A stretch of 64,000 bases of DNA from Dactylis glomerata (lineage: Eukaryota; Streptophyta; Magnoliopsida; Poales; Poaceae), in NCBI GenBank assembly GCA_007115705.1, contig QXEO01001036.1, positions 124,001 through 188,000 of the forward strand. Reading direction: 5' to 3'. Below the pieces are notes generated by a model. That model worked only from the letters and a program-made list of their open reading frames with translations. It searched no databases and was not told the DNA's origin. The position numbers and the translations under genes were made by a program. Positions 47,496 to 56,892 of the stretch are shown here, piece by piece (the first letter of the stretch is position 1; every line of letters begins with the position of its first letter).

Positions 47496-49274
47496 TCATC
47501 CATCAAGTAGCCGTGTGTGCTTTCCTTTGACACCACTCTTCTTATCTTTGCACTTGAGAGACTTCTCCTTCTGGAAGCTTGTCCGAGGGCAATCACTCGC
47601 CTTTGTGCTTTTGCCCTTGATTGGCGTCCCTGTTAAGAGGCAAGCAATGGCCCTTCCAAGGCCAGGAATAGCAGTCTCCAAGCCGCTAAGCAGGTCACAA
47701 ACCTCTTTCGCTAAGAGATCATCAGGATTATGTTCCGTCAAGGGTGGAATGGGGGAGGTAGTCACATCCAATCGCTCAGGAGAGGTCAAGGTTGCCGACG
47801 AGTCTACCTTTGTATGCTCCCCAACTGACAAAGGCAAAGCCATACTCGCACAACGCTCCTCAAGCTCCGGCATGATGTGTAGCATTGGAAGCACGTGTCT
47901 AGCAATGGGCTCACCCTCGGCGATAGAGGACAACGATGATGAACTGTGCATAGAGACAAGCGGTTGGCTAGGCTCAAGCGATGACGTCGTGAAAGCCACC
48001 TTCGAAGCACCAAGAGCATCCACCTCTAGATTCAACATCGACACACTGGCATCAGTGATGACCTCGCTCTCAACGGCAGCTGACACATGGGGCTCCAACT
48101 GCGGGCTTGGCCTGGCACGAGGGGAGAAACAACAATAGAGGCCTTCATCCCCAACATCAACAGAAGATAAATTAAGCCCGACAGGAGTAGTGGCTTCAGA
48201 CGCAAGCACAACTAGAGACGTGCCAAGAGTAGCTCCTGCCTGCACCAAGAAACTCTCAACTCTCGCGAGACAACCATGGAGCTCAGAGCGAAGCAATATG
48301 GCCTGCTTAGCTAGAGTAGAGTGCACATCTGGTGTGGCCAGGGGAGTCGTTGTAGTAGGACATCGAAGCAGCTCATGCTGACCGATGATCTTCTTCCCAC
48401 GACAAGGATGCACGGAGAGCTGAGGCTGGGACGCCACCACAAGGCCTAGCAAGGAACTCAGCGGCTTCCAGGCATTGACGCACTCGCGCACCCGGTGGCC
48501 AGATCGGAGGCAACGAGAACATCGAATGGGATCTCGACAGGCTGCAGCACAGTGACCAGGCAAGAGACAACGACAGCATCTCCCATTAAGCCAGGCGGGA
48601 AGAGGGCGCGGTATCAACTTCGGCAAGGCCGAGCGGCGCTGGGCAGTCACGTCCTGCCATCCCATGGTAGCATCCACCTCACGCCTTGCACCAGACTGGG
48701 GAGATGGAGTTGAAGACACGACCTTAGCATAGGAAGGACGTCTTGTGTTGCCTCCACACTTGCCGGCACTAGCAGGGCCGCAGCTCCTCGTGAGCGAGAC
48801 GAGGTCTTTAGAACGGCTGGAGGACAGATTGGAGACAGCAATGGCACACGGTCTAGACTCAGTCGTCTCAAGCAGCTCGACGATAGAGTTCCCAGGTGGG
48901 GAGGACGGGAGCTCGATCGTCGTCTCGGCCAAATGGGGACGAATCAATTGACCGCCAACGGCCGGGTCGGACTTGCGGGAGGCCAGGACGGCGGAGGCCA
49001 GCGCGGCGGCAGAGGTGGCCGACAGAGCCAGATCGACCAGCCCAACGAGCAGATACGCAGGTGCACAGGAGGCCTCCAACACCTCAGTAACCTCGACGCT
49101 GCTGTCCAGCGCTGGCGGGGCCAGGAGCACGGCGGCCTGCAGCTGGGACGGAGACTCCGGGATCACAGCCTCTCGCCCGGAAGCGGCACCAGCAGAGGAG
49201 GTCGGACGGAGGCCATCCGGACGGCGGCGGCGGCGCGCACGGACCGACGGCTTGCGTGGTCGCGAGAGACCCAT
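47496..49274 (-). CDS. LINE ORF1 protein with two CCHC zinc knuckles, 592 aa
   Basis: ORF1 proteins of plant LINEs bind the element RNA and form the particle used in target-primed reverse transcription. The N-terminus is Arg-rich. Around residues 235-270 two C-x2-C-x4-H-x4-C knuckles stand side by side: CCRCLLPGHCAAAC and CSRCLRSGHRVREC. The preceding segment (RRSALPKLIPRPLPAWLNGR) is typical of grass LINE ORF1. The C-terminal half is Ser/Pro/Leu-rich and low in conservation, ending in a Lys-rich tail. The frame is undamaged although ORF2 is absent. Confidence 0.75.
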   Translation of the reverse strand: MGLSRPRKPSVRARRRRRPDGLRPTSSAGAASGREAVIPESPSQLQAAVLLAPPALDSSVEVTEVLEASCAPAYLLVGLVDLALSATSAAALASAVLASRKSDPAVGGQLIRPHLAETTIELPSSPPGNSIVELLETTESRPCAIAVSNLSSSRSKDLVSLTRSCGPASAGKCGGNTRRPSYAKVVSSTPSPQSGARREVDATMGWQDVTAQRRSALPKLIPRPLPAWLNGRCCRCLLPGHCAAACRDPIRCSRCLRSGHRVRECVNAWKPLSSLLGLVVASQPQLSVHPCRGKKIIGQHELLRCPTTTTPLATPDVHSTLAKQAILLRSELHGCLARVESFLVQAGATLGTSLVVLASEATTPVGLNLSSVDVGDEGLYCCFSPRARPSPQLEPHVSAAVESEVITDASVSMLNLEVDALGASKVAFTTSSLEPSQPLVSMHSSSSLSSIAEGEPIARHVLPMLHIMPELEERCASMALPLSVGEHTKVDSSATLTSPERLDVTTSPIPPLTEHNPDDLLAKEVCDLLSGLETAIPGLGRAIACLLTGTPIKGKSTKASDCPRTSFQKEKSLKCKDKKSGVKGKHTRLLDG

Positions 49275-49609
49275 TCACCGCATGCTGACCCCGTGCCGGC
49301 TTGAGGAGCTGCTAGCTGTCGCCCTGCAGGCCGAGGCGGAGGTCGGTGTAGATCCTCGGGCTGGCAGCGAGTTAACCGGAGCAGGCGGGAGGCGGCCTGA
49401 CCGACACTCGGGGCAAAGCTAGAGGGGCCACGACGGAGAGAGGACGACGAGGGGGTGCTAGATCTGGCCGCGGTGGCGCGAGACGAGGCCGGAGTGCGGA
49501 GATCAGGCTGCCGACGGCGGCAGTCTGCCCCGCGTCGCCATGGTCGCGAGAGCACTACGGTTTTCGAGACTATCTCGCACGCTTTGCTATTTTTTCTGGC
49601 AAAATATTT

Positions 49610-50990
49610 AAGACCTACAGCAAGCAGACACGGCATGGCGACGCATGCGCCGGGGCCTGAGACGTGCGCGCGGCCGACGGACACGATTGTGGGTGGCCTG
49701 GACGGAGGCGGCGTTGCAAGTGCTGGGAGGTAGAAGAAGGGCGTATTTGGCTTGCAATGTTATTGGAGCAATGTAAGCCGTTAGATCATAAAGATGGAGG
49801 GCATAGATCGCTTGTTCCTGCAAAGTTTGCTCTTTTATATGTAGTTTAGATTTAGAATAACATATTTTTAATATGATAGACACCCACAAAAAATGAAAAT
49901 CAGAAAAGAAGAAAAAAATAGAAAGTGGAAAAGTAAAACAATTTACAAAAAATGAAACATAAAAAGAAAAAAGGGTAAAACACGAAAACCGACCAGAAAA
50001 AGGAAACCGAATAGAAACTAAAAACCATCATATACAGAAAACAGAACAAAAAACAGAAATCGACCACTAAAACTGACCAAAACTAATTTTTTAATGACTA
50101 TTGTCGATGTTGGACCAGGCCGAAATGCCTCGTGGGATGCGCAGCGCGCCGCTCCACGCCGCATGTGGTGGCATATAGCATTTGCGTGTCTTCAAATTTA
50201 TGTTAGTCCCCGGAAGTTCTGCTGGTCTAGTGTTCTCCGGCCAATTAGCATGTTTGTGTGCTGATCCACCGAGCTGAGGCTAAGGAGCTCTCGGACGGCA
50301 AGCATAAACCAGGGCCTCCTATACACCACCCTAGTTGGCCTCTAACTAGTGCCACACACCTAGGAGTGGTGTTTGGGCAAGTCTAGTTGCTTTTTTCTTG
50401 TATTTTTCCTTTTTAGTTTTTAGTTTTTCGCATTTTCAAAATTTGAACTGTTTTAGAGACTAATTTTTTAAAACTTGAACATTTCCAAATTTGAACAATT
50501 TTAATTTTTAATTTTTTCAAAAACTAGAAATTTTTAACATTTTGAACGTTTTTTGTATCTAAACATTTTTCAAAAACTGAATAATTCTAAAACTGATATT
50601 TTTCATATTTTGAACAATTTCCAAAATCTAAACAAATTTCAAAATTTGAACAATTTTTAAATTATGAACATTTTTGAATTTTAACATTTTTCAAATATGC
50701 ACGTTTTCAAATTTCAATTTTTTCGAATACTATTTTTTAAAATTTCAACATTTTCCAAATCATAAACAAGTGAAAAGAATAAGAAAAACGGAAAAGAAAA
50801 AGAAACGAAAAAAATAAAAGAAAACGAAAAAGCCTACCTGGGCCTGCCCACACCCGCGTTGGGGTGTGCGGCGCGCGGTCCCTGCCGACCTGGTTGGCGT
50901 ATAGGATTTGCCGCACGAACCGATAGAGACCAAAATCGAAAAAAACTGGAAGCTCCACCAGACCACGGTTGGTCGGGTCTGCACGCAGGA
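49610..50990. other. Gene-free stretch, A-rich then T-rich degenerate repeats
   Basis: 49880-50100 is A-rich with repeated GAAAA/ACAGAAA motifs. 50400-50760 has recurring TTTGAACA(A/T)TTTT-type motifs. No gene seen. Confidence 0.45.
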
Positions 50991-50994
50991 ACCC

Positions 50995-51278
50995 TAGGGC
51001 AGCGCACGACCGGCTGGCGAACGGCGAGATCGGCAACCGACGGGGAGGCGGCGGCGCCAGCAAGGGCGCGCGAGCGCGGCACTTCTCCGGCCTTTAGGGC
51101 TCCAGCCTCCTGTCAAGGTCGGCAAGTCCCACCGTCACAACCCGACTCCTCGTTGGTTCAGCCCTCCGGCTCCACCCGCCTCACCCAGTCGCGGGCATAC
51201 CGGCAGCTCCTCCGATCCGTGCGAGCACAGGCGCTCGCAGTTGCAGAGGCACCGCTACCGCGGCTAAGCCCTAGGTAA
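50995..51278 (+). other. Possible GC-rich first exon
   Basis: A GC island ending CTAAGCCCTAG followed by GTAAAGTTGC, a plausible splice donor near 51273. The open frame (within 50859-51278) is Arg/Ala/Pro-rich with no domain. No downstream exon could be joined. It may be a gene or promoter remnant. Confidence 0.25.
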
Positions 51279-52017
51279 AGTTGCTCCTACATTTCTTCTA
51301 TAGCACTTAGATTCAGCTTTTGTCACAGTCAGCACGTCGTGTGTTCGATGAAATGCTGCCCCTAGCTTTTATACAAAGCACCTTGTCTATCTGCTGCGTA
51401 TTTCTGGGTTCCTGAAACAATTGACTGGGTGGCTTGGTGCCTTTCAATTTAGTAGCAAAATGTTGGGCTGGTCCGCGCGAACGTTAGATGTAGCAAGCTG
51501 AAATTTCTGATAAATCATGCGGAAGGGCCGCTGTAGTTATGATCTGGACTAAGGATGTGCAAGGGAGAAATAGTGTCAGGGTGCAGCCATAATAGTGCAG
51601 GAGAAAGGGAACACATGATTGGATTGTCAAGAATATGGAATGGAGAGTGAAATTATCTGATTCTGTCTTTTGTTACGAACTCATGTCGTAGTGGGTGCTC
51701 TGTTTCGTCTCATTGAAGCATGTTTTTCTTCTGTGTATGAAAGACAGTACAACTTGCCGCCTGCGGCCCCGGACGAACTAGTTGTAGCGTCTGGGGATGA
51801 CAGGGACGGGACAGAGGAAAGATACTTGGGCCTTCAATGACATTCGTAGCGCGTGCTAGAGTACTAAGCCTGTACCATATGATGCTATTTAGAGAATATG
51901 TTGACTGATTTGGATTCTTAGTGTGTGAGTTATAATATGGCCCATGTATGTGCATTGTATAGCGACGTGAGGAATAGAGGAGTAAGTGAGAATTCCAGAA
52001 AATCCCCCAATACCACA

Positions 52018-52730
52018 TGGTATCAGAGGACAAGGTGGAGGCAGTGCTGGTTCCTGGAGCTGGCCGCCTGTGAATCAGCGTGTACGGCTTAGCTCCTAGT
52101 GTACAGGGGCAGGGGTGCAGGCAGAGAGAAGCTCAGAGCCTCAGACAGGCAGCAACCCTTAGGCAGAGGCCTTTCAAGGGCCTCCGCGTGTGAGTTGCCT
52201 CAATAGTGGTCAGTCCTGGGTGCTGCCGACATAGTCGGTGTTGGTCCTGGTGGTTACGGAGCGGAAGTGTTTAGGTGACTCAGTTCTCGCACGCAGGTTG
52301 ATGGCAACGTGCTCGTATTTCTGGAGAGCAGCCTTTATGCAACCAGGAGGATGAACATGCTTGTGTGGACTTTAGGAGGCAAGGAGTGAGGGCTACTCAA
52401 GGAGAATCAGTTGCGTCGGCGGGCAAAACGAGTACAGGATGGAGGAACAATTCGTTGGTGGTGGCATGGATGTTAAATTCCCTGTCTCCGAACATTGTTA
52501 TGACTGTTGAGACAATCTCAAGTGCGGCTAAGGTATCGAACACTTCGTCGAAGCTGTAGACCAGGGAAGGGAATGTGATGTTGGTTGAGACAGAGGAGAG
52601 ACTCATTGATCTGAGACAGGGTAACACTCTGCTGGAGTATGTTGCTGCGGTTGTGGTCTGATCTAGATCACTATGACCCTCATGCATTGCCTCATGCAAG
52701 TTCCAAAGATGCAAAGACCGCAGATAAGTA
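52018..52730 (+). pseudogene. Copia retrotransposon remnant: PBS and part of gag
   Basis: TGGTATCAGAG at 52018-52028 is the initiator-Met tRNA primer site used by Copia elements. About 400 bp on, the broken frame reads WRNNSLVVAWMLNSLSPNI, then after a stop pieces such as GNVMLV, ERLIDLRQG and SDLDHYDPHALPHAS, the pattern of Copia gag (UBN2-type). Several stops and frame breaks. Sequence near 51935-51995 resembles 54225-54292, perhaps parts of two LTRs. Confidence 0.6.
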
Positions 52731-52795
52731 ATTGAGGATCATTTATCAATGAAAATGAAACAAGGAGGAAATAAATAATAAGCGGTTTTGCTAGT

Positions 52796-53945
52796 TCTCA
52801 GGCGCCTGAGATTTAACAAATCTCAGTCACCCTATTTACCATTAAATTTGTTAAGATTAGTGCATACTAGTCTCTATCTCCCAGGAGTCATCGCTTACCC
52901 ACGCTTGCATGACGATCGCTGATTTATGTTGGGCTTCTGCTTTTTGTCATGGGCCTGCATGCGGTGAGCGCGGGCATGTGGCCTTCTTTTTGTTTTTGTT
53001 TTTGTTTTTATTTTCTGTTTTTTCTTTATTTGCGCACTATGACCGTTGTTGGCTTTTGTAAAAGAAAAAAATACAGTGTACCACCGAGTATCAGCTAGTC
53101 GATGCGTGAACGTCGAATCGAGATTTAGTCAAGCTAGGTTGCAACTCAACCCAGATTTTCACACTTATAGATAGGTTGCAGCTGAGATATTCTGAGTTGC
53201 AACTAGGTCGCAACTGAGATATTCCGAGTTGCAACTAGGTCGCAACTGAGCTTTTTCGAGTTGCAACTGGGTCGCAACTGAGATTTTCCAAGTTGGAATT
53301 GAGCTTTTTTAAGTTGCAACTAAGTTTTTTCGAGTTGCAACTAGGTCGCAACTGGGATTTCACGATTTGCAACTGGGTCGCAACTGAGGTTTTTCGAGTT
53401 GCAACTGTGTCTTAACTGAGATTTTCTGAGTTGCAACTTGGTCGCAACTGAGATTTGTTCCAACTTGCAACTGAGTCGTAACTAAGATTTTCTGAGTTAC
53501 AACTGGATCGCAATTGAGTTTTTTTCGAGTTGCAACTCGGTCAGAACAGAGGTTTTCCGAGTTGCACACCGGCTACAACTGATATTTTTCGAGCTACATA
53601 TGGGTTGCACTTTAGCCCAAAACTTCTAAGACATGAAGACAAGGCAACCAGAAAGATATCCTAGTTGTATGTATAAACTGGTTCTATGCAAGGGGCTTAG
53701 ATTTTGAATTTTCCTGTTAGCTTTGGCCTAAGTATCATAACACCAGTTTTGATTTCAAAGAACACGTGTATAGGTTCACACAAACACCCGCACGCAGGCA
53801 GGCACGCAAACTTTGCTCGCGTCAGCTAAGTAAACAGCTCATATACAAGTTTCTTTTAGCTCGGGAATAAATGCTTGTACCAGCATGTCATGGCTCGGTG
53901 ATCATCCGTCGATTGAGATTTAATTAAATCTCAGTCGACTGAGAT
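52796..53945. mobile_element. TIR DNA element, about 1.15 kb, with an internal minisatellite
   Basis: The left end (52796-52832) reads TCTCAGGCGCCTGAGATTTAACAAATCTCAG.... The right end (53907-53945) is its imperfect inverse, ...TTAAATCTCAGTCGACTGAGA. Each end is itself palindromic. The interior has no transposase. Target duplication unclear, so the superfamily (Mutator-like?) is open. Confidence 0.5.
53128..53600 (+). repeat. Minisatellite, about 32-bp unit, roughly 13 degenerate copies
   Basis: The unit is of the form TTTTCGAGTTGCAACTGGGTCGCAACTGAG, with GTTGCAACT and GTCGCAACTGAG alternating. Copies vary by a few bases and by length. ORFs across it are repeat artefacts. Confidence 0.85.
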
Positions 53946-53998
53946 CCAGATGCCCCCATAAATAAGACAGTAGTTTGATCTCACATCTTTAAATTTTA

Positions 53999-54084
53999 CT
54001 CCCTCCGTCTCATAACATAAGATGTTAGTACAACATATGAGTATATTTGTTGCAGCAACATCTTATACTTTGGGACGGAGGGAG
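53999..54084. mobile_element. Stowaway-type MITE, 86 bp
   Basis: Ends CTCCCTCCGTCTCATAACAT and ...TACTTTGGGACGGAGGGAG, pairing over most of their length. TA on the left (53997-53998), TC on the right. Confidence 0.8.
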
Positions 54085-55855
54085 TCTTTTTTTTCTTTAT
54101 TACATGCTGCATATTTTCAATTATTCGTATATACTCGCGTAAAGGCTATTCTGGAAAGTGCTGTATGCCTGTATCCGATGTCCTCGTATCTGTATCCCCA
54201 CGTGACTATCTGTATCCCAGTATCACTGCTTCATAGTGGCCCATGTATTTATTTTGTGTGCGTATATCCATGTGAGGAATAGATAACTGAGAATCCTATC
54301 ACTGCTTCATAGTGGCCCATGGGAAGGAAGCGATCCGTGGCAAATAAAACTGACCAGTGCATGCCTTTTTTCCTGGTGATGGATTGGGGACTTAACGATC
54401 TCGCGGATCGCCTCCCGTTTCTGCCGTCCGATGCAAAAGGAAGGGAAGGAATTAAGGAGATCAGCTGGCCTATTTAAGTGGAGAGAAATTAGGTGCAATT
54501 AATAGAATCTGAACGTTCCCGAGGTTAACTCCGATTTTGCAGCCACGTCTTGGTATTGCCAAATTTGCTCTCCGGACTTAAAATCCCAAACAAAGGGAGT
54601 ACCGCAGAATAAAGTTTTTATTATTCTTTTCTTAGAAACTTCAAGAACCATACAACTTTTCAATTGGTTGTACTGAAGCCTATAAGCCCAGTAATTTAAT
54701 AGTACTAAGTTTGATTCCACTAACCTTATATATTGTAAGCTTAGGCCCCGCTTGGTTCGTCGTTTAAGAGCCCAAAACCGCCATAACATTAGGTTCTGGT
54801 GTTTTTTCCGATGCAGCTCCGAAATCTCACTTGGATTGCTGTTTTATTTTGTTTCTCGGTCAGTTTGAGCCCATTACCCATGTTAAACATTATGGACCAC
54901 CGGACGTCCCCTTTTCTATCCGACGGAATAGGAATCCAGTGAGAACTCGGGCTTGCGGAGGCAACGACTGGAGCTCGCTCGCTGGAGCAGCAGCAGCGAT
55001 GACCGGAGCACGCTCGCTGGAGCACGCACGCCGGAGCATGCCAGTCGGACTAGCGGCGGTGACGACCGGAGCATGCTCGCCGGAGAAGCGGCGTCAACTG
55101 GAATTGTTCTGTATGGAGCAAGAGATCCAGGAAGTGGACTATGCGGGGCGTGCCGGTCGCGGCGGCTGCAAGGGCCCTGCCACACCGACAACTCATCATC
55201 TTTAGGCACCTGGCTGCCACGATTTTGTGCCGCTGATGGTCCATCGGATCTGCGTGGTGTTGTTGCTTTTCTTGTCCGTTCTCCCATCAGCTGCTCTACT
55301 TGACGAGCTTTGTTTTTCTACAGATACATCTTGTTTATTACCCAAACAGTCTGTGGAAAAGGAAAAGTAATTGGGGGTTTCATTCGTGACTAGTTAAAAA
55401 CTCCTGTTGCAGAATACTGGGGTGTAATTTCACAAGGTTGCCAAGTGGGGCTTTAGAGTTTTGTCTTCAGTTCGTCGTGAAATGATGAAAGTACTGGTAG
55501 CACCCTGCAGATCAGGTCGGCTGTCAATGCATCAGAGCGTGCATTGTTGTGAAATTCCCTTTTCTCAAAGAAAAGAAATACATGTCTTCACCAATACAAA
55601 CAAAGGATGTATAGAGACCTGAATACATATTGTGGCACGACACCAGTATGCCAGTATTTAACTTGTGTGATGTACCAGTGCTTCCTAGGTGTCTGCCAAT
55701 GGCTTTTATGTAGCTGTGAAGTGCTCAATTTTTGGTTACTTGTGCTTCAAGGTTTCACTTAAACTTCTTAATGCTTGCTTATGATTGTTTCGTATTTCCT
55801 TTGTGCTCCAGGCTGTTTTGAGCTAAACCCAAGGACAACCGGTGCAATTCAGGCC
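54085..55855 (+). other. Upstream region of the AT-hook gene, probable 5' UTR exon and intron
   Basis: A GC-rich island (about 54940-55300) holds 14-15-bp repeats of the form GCTCGC(T/C)GGAGCA and may be a 5' UTR exon or an alternative coding start (frames 54831-55205 and 54953-55303, no domain). A TTTCCTTTGTGCTCCAG acceptor at about 55794-55811 precedes the coding exon. A TATTTAAG near 54471 is a weak TATA candidate. Confidence 0.4.
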
Positions 55856-56692
55856 ATGGAGGAAGTTCAGGACATGCAAGAGTCAGATGCATCTGTTGTC
55901 AAAGTACCCAGAGAGCCTGCCATTATTATCAATGGTGTCCCGGACTTGCCTCCTGATTGCCCGTCTGGTTCCCAACCTGCAGTAAGAGATGCCCCAGGGT
56001 CTCAAGTTGATCCTCGCTTTGGTGAATGGCTAGAAGGGCGGAAAGTGAGAAAGCTCTTTGGAGATCAGTATTATGTAGGGAAAGTTGTCAAGTATGAAAG
56101 TCAAAGCAATTGGTACAGTGTTGTCTATGAAGATGGAGACCAGGAAGATCTTGAGTGGGACGAACTGGAGGAGATCCTGCTACCATTGGACATAACCATT
56201 CCACTCAAAACACTTGTTATGGACAAATGCAAACGTCAGAGTGCAGTCCCTGACTACAAACCTAAGGTGGGCAGACCCAAAAAGGTTGTTGCTATGTTAG
56301 AAGGCACAAAAGATGAAACATCAGGTACGGTTCCATTACCCCAAGGAACAAGTGTTGCGAGCAATCAGACCATGGTTGCAGCACTGAATGACCAACAGCC
56401 AGACAACGCACTAGGGTTGCTTCAGGTATCCGCATCAAATGGTGTTACGAGTGCATCAGCATCAACAGGAGAAAATGCTCAACCTCGAAAGAGGGGCAGA
56501 CCTCGAAAGGATAGAACTGTATCAGGTGATAATCAACCCAAAAAAAGAGGCAGGCCTCCAAAAGACAGAAGTATATCTGGAGATCCTCAGAATAGTGTTC
56601 ATAAGCGCAATGCAGAGACAGTTAGAGCAGAAAAACTGAAGAGAGAAAGCATGCGCATGCAAAGAGCAACACCTGGAACTCAATTATTCTAA
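55856..56692 (+). CDS. Tudor-like/AT-hook protein, 278 aa (related proteins are often named dirigent protein 17-like)
   Basis: Coding is taken from the ATG at 55856, inside an exon that starts after the CTCCAG acceptor at 55811. The N-terminus has VPREPAIIINGVPDLPPD. Residues 55-110 form a Tudor/Agenet-like module: FGEWLEGRKVRKLFGDQYY, then GKVVKYESQSNWYSVVYEDGD and EDLEWDELEEIL. Three AT-hook cores follow: VGRPKK near residue 140, KRGRPRKDR near 212 and KKRGRPPKDR near 230. The tail is basic. This suggests a chromatin-bound protein that reads a histone or protein mark and binds AT-rich DNA. I recall database proteins with the same front half called dirigent protein 17-like, but no dirigent fold is visible, so the name is weak. 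It meets RBOH tail to tail, 200 bp apart. Confidence 0.8.
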   Translation: MEEVQDMQESDASVVKVPREPAIIINGVPDLPPDCPSGSQPAVRDAPGSQVDPRFGEWLEGRKVRKLFGDQYYVGKVVKYESQSNWYSVVYEDGDQEDLEWDELEEILLPLDITIPLKTLVMDKCKRQSAVPDYKPKVGRPKKVVAMLEGTKDETSGTVPLPQGTSVASNQTMVAALNDQQPDNALGLLQVSASNGVTSASASTGENAQPRKRGRPRKDRTVSGDNQPKKRGRPPKDRSISGDPQNSVHKRNAETVRAEKLKRESMRMQRATPGTQLF

Positions 56693-56892
56693 CAATCAAT
56701 CTCACCGTTCCAATGTAGATGTCTCTAAATATTCCAGTCTATGTATGCTGGTGAACACTAGCTTTCAATGTACTTTGTACAACCCAGCGGACAACAAAAC
56801 TTGTAGAACTATATTTACTATGCGAATGCTATCATATATCTTTTCCTATACAAGTATATCTGCAAACTGTTTAAAATTCTTCTGGTCCGGTC

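Larger units (their letters stand above)
45421..49597 (-). mobile_element. LINE (minus strand) carrying ORF1 only, with a second LINE nested in it
   Basis: The poly(A) end is the T run at 45421-45428, followed by GAAACAGAGGCAAAAG. The 5' end is near 49597. Near-matching flanks GGCAAATATTT (45412 onwards) and GGCAAAATATTT (49598-49609) look like a target duplication. Without the nested insertion the element is about 2.4 kb: a 0.3-kb leader, ORF1, then only about 0.3 kb of 3' sequence. ORF2 (endonuclease-RT) is missing, so it is an internally deleted copy or an ORF1-only family. Confidence 0.75.
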
